Notes: generated from the sequence alone by a model not told the origin. 64,000 nt of DNA from Polytrichum commune (GCA_950295325.1 OX485803.1:51539554-51603553); one strand, 5' to 3'. Counted from the first letter of the stretch, positions 13,585 through 27,000 are shown. Translations and numbers: made by a program.

Positions 13585-13740
13585 CATATACACGATCATT
13601 CCATGAGAAAGGTAAAGTATCACTTGACAATGAAACAGATATTTCTATGAGCATCAAAAATCATGAGGAAAATCGCTACAGACACGATTTGGAATTGCTA
13701 AGCATCTCGCACTAGTTGCATGTTTCATATTCTGCAAGAA
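13585..13740 (-). repeat. Dispersed repeat family A, partial copy 3
   Basis: Reverse complement carries 'agtgcgagatgcttagcaa', 'ttttcctcatgatttttga' and 'gctcatagaaatatctgtt', matching the first half of the family and closest to the copy in the LRR intron (1975-2250). The second half is missing. Confidence 0.55.
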
Positions 13741-14060
13741 GTGGGCACAGAGCTAAAAGTGTCCGTTCAAACCGCTTGCTTACCTTACATTTGCCACAGT
13801 ACTGTGGTGGTCGGCCTTTTGAGCACAACCTCAGTCTCTTCTTCCATTATACTCACCTAATTACACCTCAAGCTTGGGCAGCAGTGCAGAGATTCGGAAC
13901 AGTTTCTTAGTACATCCATTGCACAACTTCAATCAAACTCCCAATTTGCAAAACCTGCAAGACCTGCTTCTCGCAATAGTTCCGTGACACATCCTAAACC
14001 TACTGATCACCCTGCAAAACTGTTTGAGTAGTTGAGTCTTTCTCGCAATCAAATTACAAA

Positions 14061-14540
14061 TTATACATATCCATGATGCTGATAATAGACGGCTTCAGGA
14101 TCATAATGTCTTTCTTCATCGGATCTATAGTTCATGTTCTCCCAATCGACTTCTGGCACTTGGTAGTGGTGGTGATCGTCGTCCACATGAGGCATCGACG
14201 AGTCTATTTCTTCGTCTTCTTCTTCTTCCCCGTGAGGCACCGGCTCTTCTTCACAAATGCATTCCCTTGTGAGATCCACAAGGCTTTTCACCACAGCTGA
14301 AAGATATTTGGTCGCATCCTCATACGTCGCGATTTCTTCGCTGGCGGTGTTATACGGCGTGACATAATTGCCCCTCTTACTAAAGTCCAGATCAGGATGT
14401 GAGATTGCGTACTGCTCAAGCTCTGTAATGGCATGAACAACGAGGTCGCGCATTTCAGCGCCCCATTGCTCCTCTATGTTTTGCAATTCCCTTTCTGCAT
14501 CCTCATTCATTACGTTTGCTTGTACCTGGCGTGGCCACCC
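14061..14540 (-). CDS. Terminal exon of a coiled-coil protein with an XH-like domain
   Basis: Last exon of a three-exon model (16129-15833, 15319-15122, 14540-14061), all junctions phase 0; the acceptor is TTTCACAG. It encodes 159 residues. The first ~80 hold WGAEMRDLVVHAITELEQY and then G-x-YV-x-P ... ATYEDATKYL, a spacing that resembles the XH domain of IDN2/FDM-type RNA-directed DNA methylation factors (acidic helix, E-x-x-x-G-x-E, ALxExNEY, then RKATLKE). After this comes a strongly acidic, His- and Tyr-rich tail of about 70 residues that I cannot place. No XS domain was found upstream. The XH assignment is from memory of the family pattern and is tentative; that the exon is real is better supported. 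Confidence 0.55.
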   Translation of the reverse strand, partial: GWPRQVQANVMNEDAERELQNIEEQWGAEMRDLVVHAITELEQYAISHPDLDFSKRGNYVTPYNTASEEIATYEDATKYLSAVVKSLVDLTRECICEEEPVPHGEEEEDEEIDSSMPHVDDDHHHYQVPEVDWENMNYRSDEERHYDPEAVYYQHHGYV

Positions 14541-15121
14541 CTGTGAAATAGAAGCAGTCATATCATTTCTTCTGACACTTTTATTTTGTTCATAACACTT
14601 CCTATTCAAACCCGGGGACACTCACTATAAGATAACCACGTGCAAAAAATTATAGGGTGGAATCATCCAAAAGAGTAAAATTCACAAAACAATCAAAATA
14701 AATATAGGCTACTAGAATTTCAGTTTGAAAATATATAGGGTATATCCCAAGAATATTCATGTATTCTTACAAGGAAGTTGTTATATCTTCATGGGAACAA
14801 AATCTAAGAATCTCTTAGTGTTGCAATTAAGAATGATTACATGTATATAAAAGTAGGTTTTAGAACTTGGTATTAAGGGTTTTTTAATAAAAAAACACAG
14901 GTAGACTCTCTAGCTAGACTCTTTAGCTCTCCAAGAAAATCCATATTTCTAATAAGGGAATGTGTTATAATAACTTATATTGAATGAATATTCCTTACAA
15001 TAAGAGCATATTCTTTAATATAACAATTTGGATAAAACTTCTAAATTGTCTTCTTATGCCACTGCCCTTTTTCCGATTATTATGCTAGAGTTGCCCCCCC
15101 CCTCCCCCCTAGGGCTTGCAC

Positions 15122-15319
15122 CTCGCCGAACACTAGTCTATCCACCAAGTTGTTGAAGTCTGTCTCCACTTCTTGAGGATCACCCGGCATGTGGAGATTT
15201 TCATCACATATTCGCTTGTAAAGCGCCTCAAATCGTCTAAAGTCAAGGAGCCCCCACTGCTTTGAAATGTACCTTGGTGCTTCATCCTTCATCATAATCA
15301 TATCGAATTCAATGAGGGC
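15122..15319 (-). CDS. Middle exon of the coiled-coil/XH-like gene (proposed)
   Basis: Sixty-six codons between an AAACTACAG acceptor and a GCGAG|GTGCAA donor, both phase 0, fitting the exons on each side. The peptide (ALIEFDMIMMKDEAPRYI and onward) is helical and charged and ends NNLVDRLVFGE. An alternative acceptor at 15357 would extend the exon but breaks phase with the upstream exon, so I prefer this one. No domain recognised. Confidence 0.45.
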
Positions 15320-15832
15320 CTGTAGTTTGCGACAAAACATGTAATCTTTGTAAGGTCCTCACATCATCCAAGGTGGCAACTATCTGTAACACCAAGAATC
15401 AACATCTTTAAAACCCAGTTTGGAGTTGCTTTTGTATTATGAGCAATTTTTAAGGTTGTGTACTCTAAGAAATTTCAATTTAAAGTTTTTAAAATGACAA
15501 CAAAAATGTATGGTATTTGGATGATGAACCCTGCTATAGAAAAATCACTTCTAATTAATTCTGAGAAATGAAATCCGACATTGTATCTCTTTTCTTATTT
15601 AGACACCAATGATACTAATGGATTCTTCTCATTGCTATCTTCCCAAGTATGTTGCTCCTCTTTGTGTTTTAACAAATCACCATCTATTCATCAGAACCAT
15701 TGGAAGTGACTTACAAACAGCTAATCCAACAGGGAGAGTTGCCACATGACTGGGGTTCATCGATCACATTAAAGTGAATCCATGCATGCAATCTGCAGTG
15801 GAGGCATTGAATTAGCAACTAATCGGTCTTAC

Positions 15833-16129
15833 GAGGTTTATCTGCCTTTTTATCTTTTTCAGCTCCTTAGCATTTTCATCATATTTTCTGTGGAGTCCCT
15901 CAAGGTTCACACGGGTGTCCTCGTTCGATTCCAGTGCTTCATCCCTCATTTCTGTCAACTTTGCAATCCTTGCTCTCAAGGCCTGGCTCTTGTCACTTTC
16001 GGCTTGTGGCGATATTTGGGAATGTGGCCGCTTCACACCACTCGCAAATACAGCAAAATAAAGCATCATCAGGCCGGTCAGCATCCATATTTTGTTCGAT
16101 ATTGGTGAAATATTTGCGATCCGGCTCAT
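15833..16129 (-). CDS. Upstream exon of the coiled-coil/XH-like gene (start uncertain)
   Basis: Open from an ATG at 16129 to a CTC|GTAAGA donor at 15833, 99 codons, phase 0. The last ~60 residues (from ESDKSQALRARIAKL to KELKKIKRQINL) are a clear heptad coiled coil rich in E, K, R and L. The first ~35 residues include a hydrophobic stretch (IWMLTGLMMLYFAVFASGV) that would be a membrane helix. That is unexpected for an XH protein, so the true exon may begin at an internal acceptor or the gene may have further 5' exons I cannot see. Confidence 0.45.
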
Positions 16130-16199
16130 GATGCATCTGCGTTTGCATCTTCACTGGTGCATGTCGTTCATGGCATCCTGGCCTTTGTTGCATCCATCA

Positions 16200-17882
16200 A
16201 CCATCATGTTTGGTGATGTTTCGAGATTCGAACGGATTGTCTACATGTTCTAATATGGTAAGACATCGACCTCGTTAAGTTTTCCTCTTCCTCACAAATG
16301 GCCGACATTCTTGATTTCACCCACTCTTCGACCCAAGCGTTGTGAGATGCTAAACCTCTTGGTCAGGGGAAGAGGAACGTTATCACTGTCACACTTAAAC
16401 TTTAAAAACCATGACAAACATGTAGAATTCAAAGTTTCGTGTCATGAATCCCTGGATCCCAAGAGTTTCTTTCTGTAGGTATTGGGGGATGATGTGTCCA
16501 AGTGTCCTTCCACATGGAAGTCTACCATTGGCTGAAGAAGTGTGGGGGACATACGCTGTGCCACACATGTCCACTTAACGAATTTGTTCCAATCATAAGT
16601 ATATCGAGAAAACAATCCCTTCATGTGTATATGTATGAAATCTTATTTCCACTTACAATGCCATTAAAGACATAAATACCCGTATCTAAGCTATAAGTTA
16701 CATAAGCCAACAACACAATGACAATGTCTAGTATCAAGTGATCACTTGGTTTCAAAGTCTATATGTAGTCAACATGGGACCAACACCCTTTTGATACCAT
16801 CAAACTACTCAGGAATAATCTCCCCTACCCTTGGGATACTCGGTCCATATCCGCCTGACTCATCCACAATTTACCATTGAAACTCCTTATGTCCACCCTT
16901 TTTCATCCATTCGCCATCTATTCCCTAGCCTTTGAATTGATTCTTAGTTAAAACCTACCTTATTGCATTCTAGGAAGACCTATTCAACCCTCACATCTTT
17001 TTCTTTTACAATATGTATTTGGCTGAGGACATTGTGTACATCGCTATCCCAACACTCTCCCAATCAAATTCCCTATTGTGCACTCACATATGTCTCCATA
17101 GGTCTAGAAGGCTTGCACCCCCAGGAACCAACACACAGCAATAACTGAATGAGTTCAGTGAAATTCTGCAAAGCTTGGGTAGAAACGAATGCAGAGTGAA
17201 TGAAGACGAAGGCAAGAGAATTAGAGCATCTAGCGTCTCTTATGCAAGTTGGGTACATACATTACAACCAACCGGCCCCGTGCATGGGGGGCAATCATCA
17301 TCGCCTTTCCAAGAGTGTCAAAGAATTTGGGGAAGAACTCAAACCTAAATTTCTCAATTGGAGGATATCTAGGTGCCGAATAAATGTGTCTATGTGGGAG
17401 GAGATATTCCATGGCCCGCCAGAACGGAGAGGCTTGCATCATGTCGCACATTGCATGAGTAAGCTACTCAAGTGGAACTCCACGGTTTGCCCTCCTTGAT
17501 GATTCCGAGCCCTCGATAATCAGGTCGTTGTTGATTCCTTGCGAACGAGAACCAACCGTCACCGAGCAGATTGAACTTCCAGTTAGTTCATGGCACGCTC
17601 CGATGATGAAAATTGTATCTCGTACTTGGCGCTTGGGAGTTCGATGTGTACTCAAGGTGCAATAATCAGTGGCGGCCGAAATCCCTGAGACCCCCCACAA
17701 TCGTCTTTTGTAGGAGTTGGTCGATTTTATGCAGGGTTATCAATTCAGCGTCCGTCACGTCACGTCATGTAGCGATCGATCGATGCACAAGGGCAGCTCT
17801 CAAATTGGGAACAACCGCCACGCTTGCCATGGCGAGCTTTTCATTATAGTAGTGCAATACTAACTCTACCCTAACCATAACC
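16200..17882. other. Spacer between the XH-like gene and the glycosyltransferase gene
   Basis: Any 5' exons of the minus-strand XH-like gene and the 3' UTR of the glycosyltransferase gene should lie here. Minus-strand frames at 17230-17451 and 17464-17700 are open and protein-like in places but match nothing I know and are not joined by good splice sites. I looked for XS and zf-XS signatures on the minus strand and found none. Confidence 0.4.
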
Positions 17883-18089
17883 CTAAAATTTGACGCACTC
17901 CAGAGGCTCGCCGGTGGTCTCATCAACACGCACAATCTCGGTGGCGTTGCACGACAACACATCTTGCCCAAGCTTCGCCCCCGCCGCCTTGAGACCTTTA
18001 AGTGAGCTGGCCTGGTTGAAGAGATTGAGCACCGGCAGTTTCGATGCAGGCGGCAGCTTCCCTTGTGGCAAAAGCGGCACAAAATTTTG
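17883..18089 (-). CDS. Glycosyltransferase gene, exon 10 (C-terminus)
   Basis: Acceptor ATCATGCAG, stop TAG at 17883-17885. Encodes QNFVPLLPQGKLPPASKL, then SLKGLKAAGAKLGQDVL, ending ECVKF. Confidence 0.92.
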   Translation of the reverse strand, partial: QNFVPLLPQGKLPPASKLPVLNLFNQASSLKGLKAAGAKLGQDVLSCNATEIVRVDETTGEPLECVKF

Positions 18090-21000
18090 CTGCATGATCC
18101 AGTGCGGAAACTTGTTTGTTACTTCCAATCCATCACATACTTACAATGATCTCATCACATCTTTTATACCTATTCATAGCCAATTGTTGAACTGCTCTTC
18201 CTGAGGGGGCAGATTCCCACTGGCTTAGAGCAGGCCTAATATCCACCTGTACATCGGCCTTTGTTTTCCTACCTTCCATTTGTGCCTTGCCGGGATGTAT
18301 AGGGATCGTGTTTGGCCTCATCATGGATGATTTTTTGATTATTTTCATTGCTCAACCAATCATTCAATCATCAGCTCTATGTCCATTATTTATTACAATT
18401 CGATCTGCTACAAGGAAGAACTAGGTTGCATGTATCGTCTCAGCACTCCTGTGCCTCGCCTTATACATGTTCCACACCCCCGCTCCCTTAAAGCAGGCCT
18501 TATATCCACCTGAATATCAACCTTTGTTTTCCTACCCGACCTTTTATACCTTTGAAGAAATGTATCAGTTTGTGTTTGGCCTCATTGTGGATGGTTTTTA
18601 TATAATTTCGTGGTTCTTGAACAGTGTCTACTATTTATTGCAATTCGACAGGCTATTAGGAGACACAGGTCGCATGTATGTACGGACTCAACAATGCACC
18701 TTGTCTCATCCAAACTTCCTGCTACGAGTAGCAGGTCTCATCACAACAAACACCTAGTCTGTATTTTGAGTCTCAACTCAGAGATATGTGTATAGTAAAA
18801 CGATGAAACAATATTAGGTGTTTAAGGGAAATTTGATAAGCGAACCTGCAATAGAGGGACTTCAAAGTCGTCTTTATTGTGTTTCACAACGTTGTCAGAG
18901 GCCGCAATGTGAGCACCAGGCTCCATGTGGTTTGTGCTGAAGCTTGTTTGATTGGGGAAGTTGGGGTACAACGTCACTTGTCCCCGCAAATACATCAAAT
19001 CTATCAAAAACTTCTTCCATGAGGCCTATAAGAAAATCAATCATACGCACATTATGTAAGTTAGACGAGTTTGATCTTTGGACATGACTTTGTAGTGCAG
19101 AGAGACCCAATTTTCATCTCAAAATGCAAGTGACCATCATTTAATGTTGAGCCATTGTTGACATAAACCCTTCAGGGTTTGATACCTTCTCTGTGCTCCC
19201 TCAATATTGATTTTTAGCCAATGAATCACTCAACATTGAAGCAACTCACAAGTCAATTTTGAGTATGCCTTGCAACTATAAAATATAGCAACAAAATATT
19301 AAGATACATTATGTTTGATAGCCATTGATTCAGTGTTGTGGTTTGATGTGATTGAATCAATATGAAAATAATGCCGATATATGATTTATGTAGAGGTTTT
19401 TCATGTCAAGCAACACCTTTCACCAACAACTGCCTACTGCCTACAATTTTACCTAGGAAGCAAATTTCTGAGTATGTCTTGCAACTATAAAACATTGAAA
19501 CAAAAGATTAATGTCACAACCTTATATTTGATAGGTATTAATTTAATATTGTAGATTGATGTGATTGAAACAATGTACAAACAATGTCGATATATAAATA
19601 TAAAGTTTTGTGATGTCAATCAACAGATTCCACTGATTTTACCTACTAGGAGGCAAATTACCCTGAACAAAGTCATCACAAATAGAGATCCAAGCAGGTT
19701 CAAGGAGGGAAGCTAACCTGCCACCCATTTGTGCGTGACTTAGGAATCTGTACTGGGTTTGATTTTGCATCCTCTGTGAACCGCATGCCCATGTACTTGT
19801 AAAACTCACGCCACTTCTTTGGGAAAAACAAAGCACCCCAGCTGCACGGCAGCTGGTGCAAGTAGGGTGTGTTGGGATGAATTGCACTGAAGAAGTCAGT
19901 TGCATTGAAATGCGGCCGTTCCTTCACAACCTCGACAACACGCGGTGAATAGAGAGCTATGGAGTTCAGTTCAGGGAGCCTCACGGTGGGGTCATAGTGA
20001 TACTTGAGCAGTGCATACTTGAGCCACATGTAGTAGAAAGGAGAGACTTCAATGTCATCCTCAAGGAGAAGGCCATAGTCATCATCTGACGCTGGATACC
20101 TGCACAACCCACAACAAGGAGGCACATCAATTCTGTGATACCATAATTGGGATTTCGTTTCACAACACCTACCAGGGGGGGGGCAGTAAAAACCTGCCCC
20201 CTAGAGGTTTGTTGTTGGTTCACCCCAATTTAGCATCACTAGAATAATTCTGGGTCTCTGACCTCGATTTAGGGTTTAATTTGGCTCTACATAGTAATCA
20301 GCGTTTTCACCCTCCCCCTCGGTAGGTGTTGTGACCATTTACCCCCATAATTGTCCAAATTGGATACAGTGCTCATCCCTCTCTGCCCTAGTTTCTTGGG
20401 TAAGTCGCTCTAAAGGCTATGGAGCAGAGCAATTAGGATTTGCAAAGGTCAGTTAAACGACCTTGTTTTAAGGCTCTTGCAAGTAATCTTAAGGGTTGAC
20501 CCTACCTGTTTGGGCTTTTTATAGTAAGAGTAAGCAGGTTGAAGGCAAACAGCAGGGAGGTAAGTAGTGAGATTAAGGGAGGAAAAGAGAGAACAAAGAC
20601 AGATGAGGTAGAGGTCTTACCAACTCTCACTCACAGCCCTAATAAGACCTCCTTGGATGATTCGACGTCGCACGAGTTTGCTGCCATGTGGCCACTGGAA
20701 GCTGTCAATCAGGTGGAGGGTCTCACTGTCCACTGCACTGTCCATGTTGAAGGAGATGTCAATTGTGTCACCGAGGTAGTGGGCATTCACCAGTGATTGC
20801 AACAGGCGGTGTAGAGATTTCGCCCGGTTCTGGGTAATGATGTTCACCTGGATTCTCATTGTGTTCCAAACTGCAGAAAACAAAAACCAACAAAATTTGA
20901 AAAAAAAACTCTATTTTGAACTGCAGGTGTGCACCAGGTTTCAAAAGTAATACGAACCCACCGCATGTTTCCAAAATGTGTATCTCTGGCGAAAAGCTCA

Positions 21001-24000
21001 AGATTTTGTCAAGTTTATCCAGGAGATCAAGCATTAAAATTCTCTTACAGATGAGAGCAGTAGTTCGAATGTCGGCCATCCAGAGGGCATGAGGGAACGA
21101 GGCAGCAGGGAGGGATACAACAGTTGTATTTGTAATTGCTCGACTTGACGCCATCTTTATTGCTTCCAGAACAGGGGCAGCCACATCCTTGACTGTGATT
21201 ATGAGTGCAGGTGAGTGAATCTTGATCAATCCTCGCATTGCCACAAAAATCTCTTGAATCATGGAGGGTTCAGAGTTGCCCTTGTGGACTGAACCCACCT
21301 GCGTGCACAAACACATAGCATCATTAAACTCATGATCCTGCCAATTTGAGTGGGCTTTGGAAAATTAATACTACACTAAACATCTGCTTTGGTGTGGCAT
21401 TAAAATTGGTAAACCATGTTAATTAGCCTGGTCTTTTGTGAATTGTCATGTAGCACCAAGTGTCATATGGCACCCTCTCTAGTTACCACCCAGTGATTAC
21501 AAGACAATTGAGTGTGGGTAGATGATGAATAGTGTGGGCCACACTAAATCAGATACTTGAGTATAGTGTGTTAGTGATACAGAACTTATGTCAAAGTTAG
21601 AGAAAAACTCTCACCTCGAGATCAAAGACCTTGAACCGCCGATCATGGCATGAAGCTTTACTCCAACCAAGCAGGGAAGCAGCGTCTTCACAAGGGCAAT
21701 ACTGACCTCCACTGATGACCAAGTAGGCCTTCTTGCCAGGTGTAGTGCGGAATTTTTGTAACAAGGGTGCTACCACCTGAACTTCTTTCAGACTGTGCGC
21801 GTAGATAAACACGTCACATTGTTGAGGATTCATCTCTGCCCATTGCGTGATGTAACCCCTTGAGAGTGTTCGCCACCATTGGTTGTCTCGGACCTGGAAA
21901 GAAAACAGAAAAGATTTCACATGAAGTTAGACAACATGTGCAAATGGCCTTAGGTTTGCTTGAGATGGAATCCACCTGAGCATTTCAGTCAGCCCTGCGT
22001 TCACTTCAAACAGAACCACCCCACAAGTAATTTCTAAAAGAAAAAACCTTGCTTAGTCAAGGCCATAGCTACAATATCTAACACACCCCATACCTCATTA
22101 TTTCAAAATTACACAGCGAGTATCTCATTGAGTAATAATATGGTGTACACTCCATTGAATAAAATGTGTGATATTCAAACAGAAACCTTGAACTGTAGTT
22201 AATATATCCATTCCAAACTGGACAAAAGCCAAGGAACAAATTGCTGACCTCCACAATGTTTTTATGGATGACTGTGGTTTCCGAAATTTGTGCAAGACGG
22301 TGTTCACTGTCACCCCATGTCTCTTTGTCCTCAGGATCCACGGGCACCACCAAAGTCGACGCGTCCCTATACTTTTGAAGCTGATAACTGCATAACCCAA
22401 CCCAAATGCAAATTTAATCAAACAGTCAAGTGCATCTCTTCTCACTTTCTATCTGATTCAAATCCATGTGGTAAGGCTTTCTTATCTCCAAACCTTCTGT
22501 GTAAATAAGTTTCATACGTGTTCAATGATACATCCTACCCAATAAAGTCAACTAATTGTAACTCCTGGTGACCTAATGATGATATTTATTTCCAGTCACT
22601 AGAGGTCGGTGCTCTGTCTTACCTCAAATGAAGATCTTCTCCTGTAGCAAATGTGAATGGTGTTTCAATGAAGATGGTCTTGACCAAGTGGCTGGATAAA
22701 AACCATGAGCTTGATAAGAAATCCACTTTCACTATCCGTTCAACAAGAATACCATAGGCTGGGTCTGGAATGTACAGACCCGCCTCCCTAGCTCCTGGTT
22801 TGCGGTAGCTGGGGAAGCTGAAATCCTTTTGTCTGAAGGGCAAAATACGGCCGATGCTTCCCAGAACGGAATTGCGATATTTCTCAGTTCCGGCAACATG
22901 TGTGAGAATATGCAGCATTTTGGAACCCGGTATCATGTCATCATCCAACAGGTAAATAAAGTCTGCTTCATCAGCCTGCCTCCACAAGACATCATCCACA
23001 CTTCAAAATTACTTCTGCCTTCTTCAGCTAGAATTAGGGTAACCAATGTACTATCCAGCTTCTTCTCACATAGCTACAGAAAGAGACCAAGTAAAATATT
23101 TCCCACATTCACATGACTGTGAGGGTTGAAAATGAGACAAGTCCTACTACATTCAACATATGGCAACTACACCTGATTCTGACCCTTACCCAAAAGCGAC
23201 TTCTATTAGGTTCTTGCCTCAATTGTACATAGTTTTAGAGTCAACGGTCAGTTTCGGACACACCAATAATCTACACTTTGAACATCCATACATTAATTAT
23301 ATGATGTCCAAACATTACATGCTGAGATGTGTTGAGTTCCTCTTTACATTACAAACAAGACCCAACTGAAAATTGAGGTAATCTTAATGATAACAATTAT
23401 GTTCAAATGCTTAAATGACAATAATAGGCACTGTTACCATACCTGTAATGCCATTTGAAATCTTCCATAGTACTTAAAATCGTGTGAAGACCCCACAAAG
23501 GTGATTCGTGAGTCGTTGTATGCTTGCACAATGGTCCGCAGCGTGTCTTCCTGAGGACTGCCGAAAGCCAACACCCACACACTATAGAAAGGAAGAGTCT
23601 GTTGGAGGAGCGCATCCAACTGTGCACAGAGAGTTTTCCTCTGGAAATGGTTCAGAATTACAGTCACTTTTGCTTGATTTGAAGTGGAAGGCATTTTCAG
23701 CAGCTCAGGCAAAGTCTCACACCCTCTCGCCTTTTCTTGAAACTCCATCACCTCCCTGCCACATGTGGATCCAACTCATGTGTGAGCCATGTGTTGCACC
23801 AGCATCTAGAATCAACAAAATACATATAACTAATATGTAATAAGATTATTTTAAGTACAAATCAACGAATTGACTTAAACATCTATGACGTTAAAATTAA
23901 ACAGATAAGCTTGTCCCAGTCAAACATTCTTCCTTGAGCTATATTGAGATATTTGAAATTACTGTGTTCATGCAGTGTCCAAAGGGATCACCCTAACTCA

Positions 24001-27000
24001 GAGCAGCCCAAACGTTTTCCGAGTCTGGCTCCAACATGATCTTTGAATCATAAAAACATAAAATCATAAAATCATGCGATGTACAAACATAAAAATGCTC
24101 AATACAGCTTCGGCTTCACACTTTCCTAATTATTCTAAAATTTAGCTCCTGAAATGTTAAGATCACATTTCCATATATAGAAATTTTAAGCAAACCCCTC
24201 CAGAGTTACGTTCTGGCCTGGCCTTTCAATCCAAGGTGGACGGGTCATTAATGGTTACTTTTTCTGACAAGTCCACTTCTCCTCGGATATAAAAGAAATG
24301 TTGAGTACAAGATGGTTAGCAAATCCAAATCAACACCATAGCCAGTTTCCTCATAGTTTTCAAAATTCATATGAATATCTTGTTCATTATCAAAGTGAAG
24401 ATTCTCAGGCTCATTACAAATTCATATAGGTCCCTTCCAATTATTTTGAATATTGAACCTAGATCAAGTATCATATTTTGAGCAGGCAATCAATCTCTAT
24501 TAAGCATGTCTTTTTGGTATATGTTCTTGGAGCCACATCAAACCACATACCAATCAAATATAGGTGTCCTAATAAGAAAAGTAACCAAGTATGACATATC
24601 TACCTTACAGAAGAAGAAATATTTCCAGGAAATTATTCAATCAAAGCAATTTACCGATCGGCACAGGCAATAAAATGTAAATGCTAATTTGGTAGAATGA
24701 ATGTGCAGCAGGGATGTTTGCCATGCATATATAGGCATGAATTTAGGTTACTACTGCCATGCATCATGATGCAACGGCTTATCCTCACTCCCTAACAAGT
24801 CATCATTAAACTCAGGCAGGTACATCGCAGGGAGGTTTCATGTGGAGGCCACACACATTTGAAAGCATCAGTTTGGGACGGAGTTTGTTAAGCCAGGAAA
24901 AAAACTTTGGGCCCTGACATGTGCCTAATTTCGAGGAGCTTAGATGCAAGGTTGTTCCCTCTTTTATTGGGTAAAAACATTCATTTTTAACTCCAATCCA
25001 GAGCAATTTTGCAAGGTTTAAAACCTCCATTCCCAATTGGAGTTGAAAATGGACGGTTGTGACCAAAAAAAGAGGGACCAACCTTAAAACCAAGCTCCTC
25101 AATGCTAAGCACGTGTCAAGACCAAAATTTGTTTTACCTTGGACATACCAAAACTCCATTTCAAAACCAGCACTTCGAACATGTGTGGTCTTGTCTCAAA
25201 AAATAAAAATAAACGTGTGTGGCCTCACATTCAAAAGCCTCAACCTGGGAACCCCAGGAGATTCACCTGAATTCTCTCAGACAGATAATTAAAAGCATCA
25301 TTGTATATTAGGATAGAATTTCATTCCAGGAAACAATGAACAAATTACGCTACGTCCATAACTTGATTGGACAATAATATAAAATTCTTTAATTCCGAGG
25401 AGCCTACCTCCATGGCATTGAAAAGTTCCATAACTACTGCATACAGTACATGGCAAGTTTCTAGGTTAGAAGTACGTGTGTGTGTCCAAAAATGGTAAGG
25501 ATTGTGTGAGAGCTAAATCATCTAGAAGCAAATAACTGGGAATAGGCCAAGTAGTAACATGAAAAAGCCTCCACCTGGGAACCACAGGAGATTCACCTGA
25601 ATTCTCTCAGATAGATAATTAAAAACATCATTGTATATTAGGATAGAATTGCGTTCCAGGGAACAATAAACAATCATCTACACCCTTAAGTTGATTGGAC
25701 AACAATATACGATTCGGGAATAATGAACAATCGCACTACATCCATAAGTTTATTGAACAACAATATAGAATTCTTTAATTCCAAGGAGCCTACCTCCATG
25801 GCATTCAACAGATCCATAACTACTGTATACAGTAGCTGGCAAGTTTCTAGGTTAGAAGTAGGTAGGTATGTATCCTAAAAAGGTAAGGTTTGTGTGAGAG
25901 CTAAATCATCTAAAAGCATAAAGTCCAAGTAGAAACATGAAGATGGCAATCATAAGGTGGCAACTATGTGTAACACCGGTTTGGAGCTGCTTAGACATTT
26001 TAAAGCATAAGCATTGATTTTAGAGCCGCTTTAACCATTATCGTAAGTAATTTTAAGAATGTCATTTTTAAGAAGTTCCATAAATATTATTGATATTGAA
26101 AATAAATACCTAGGGTGTATGAATGGTGATCCTTGTTTTTTGTTTTACATGTTTCTACATAACATTATTCAGATCCATAACAGTGTTTTGTGGGACTTCC
26201 AGTATCCCACGGAATATTCTGTGGAATATTGTCAGTCCATCAGAACATTATTACAGATCTGAATAATGTTATGTAATTAATTCCGAAAACTATATAATTT
26301 GAAAGTGAAAGATTACATTCTTTTTCATTTTCTAAGTCAAAGTTACACAAATGGCATCAATGGATTCCTCTCAAAACCCTCTGTCCAAGCATGTTGAAGT
26401 TATTAGAATAAGTAGAGATTTTAGAAGAAAAAAAGGTGATCTAAATGGGAGAGTTGGCACCGAAAGGATGATGGCGACCAAGAACGTGAGTGAGAGGCTG
26501 TGGACTCTGCAAGAAGCCAGCCCGGGGGTTTCTTACCTGCAGCAAGCACGTTGTGTAACCTCCTAGTAACCATTCTTTCAGGTGTCAGAGCTTGGAGCTG
26601 GAGATCAGGACTAGGGTACGCGTGGGACGGGAGGGGAAGGCAGTTTACGGGAATCTCTAATGATGCCCAAGAATAAACAGGGAACCCCATTCTTGATGAG
26701 TAAGATAAGAAGTCTTATCAGAGTGATTGATCGGGTCTGCGGAAAAGTGATCCCATCAATGCCCGCCCTTTCAGATCGTCCTTGCAGTGAAGGAAACAAC
26801 AACGAAAAGACTTCGTGCAGGTCTAGTCTTCCACGATAGGAATGACAGACCGACCTTACCTAACCTAACCTACCTGCCAAGTGGTGAATCCAAACCACTT
26901 CAACATGGGCTTTGTGGGAGTGAAGGATCCAAACCACAATACAGACTTTTTGGAAACATGGAATGATGAAGATTTTGGGGGACTGACCTGAACAAGGAGG

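Larger units (their letters stand above)
5871..14060. other. Gene-poor AT-rich intergenic region
   Basis: More than 8 kb without a recognisable gene. It contains a C14 run (6207-6220), two copies of dispersed family A (7645-7935 and 13585-13740), a possible 3' fragment of the same family near 8195-8270, and otherwise low-complexity AT-rich sequence. The open frames here are short, carry no family motif and are not joined by plausible splice sites. Confidence 0.6.

Noticed and set aside
17230-17700. Two protein-like minus-strand frames that might encode an XS domain for the XH-like gene
   Set aside because: No XS signature and no splice sites giving a continuous frame; kept only as spacer.
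17860-17890. Telomere-like CCCTAAC/CCCTAAA motifs near the glycosyltransferase stop codon
   Set aside because: Only two or three imperfect units; too few for an interstitial telomeric array.
19981-20223. Minus-strand frame covering the start of exon 8 and part of intron 7
   Set aside because: It is in a different frame from the conserved GT2 protein and reads through an intron.
20768-21316. Long minus-strand frame of 182 codons
   Set aside because: It is exon 6 read through its donor into intron 6; the family similarity ends at ALWMADIRTTAL and resumes in exon 7.
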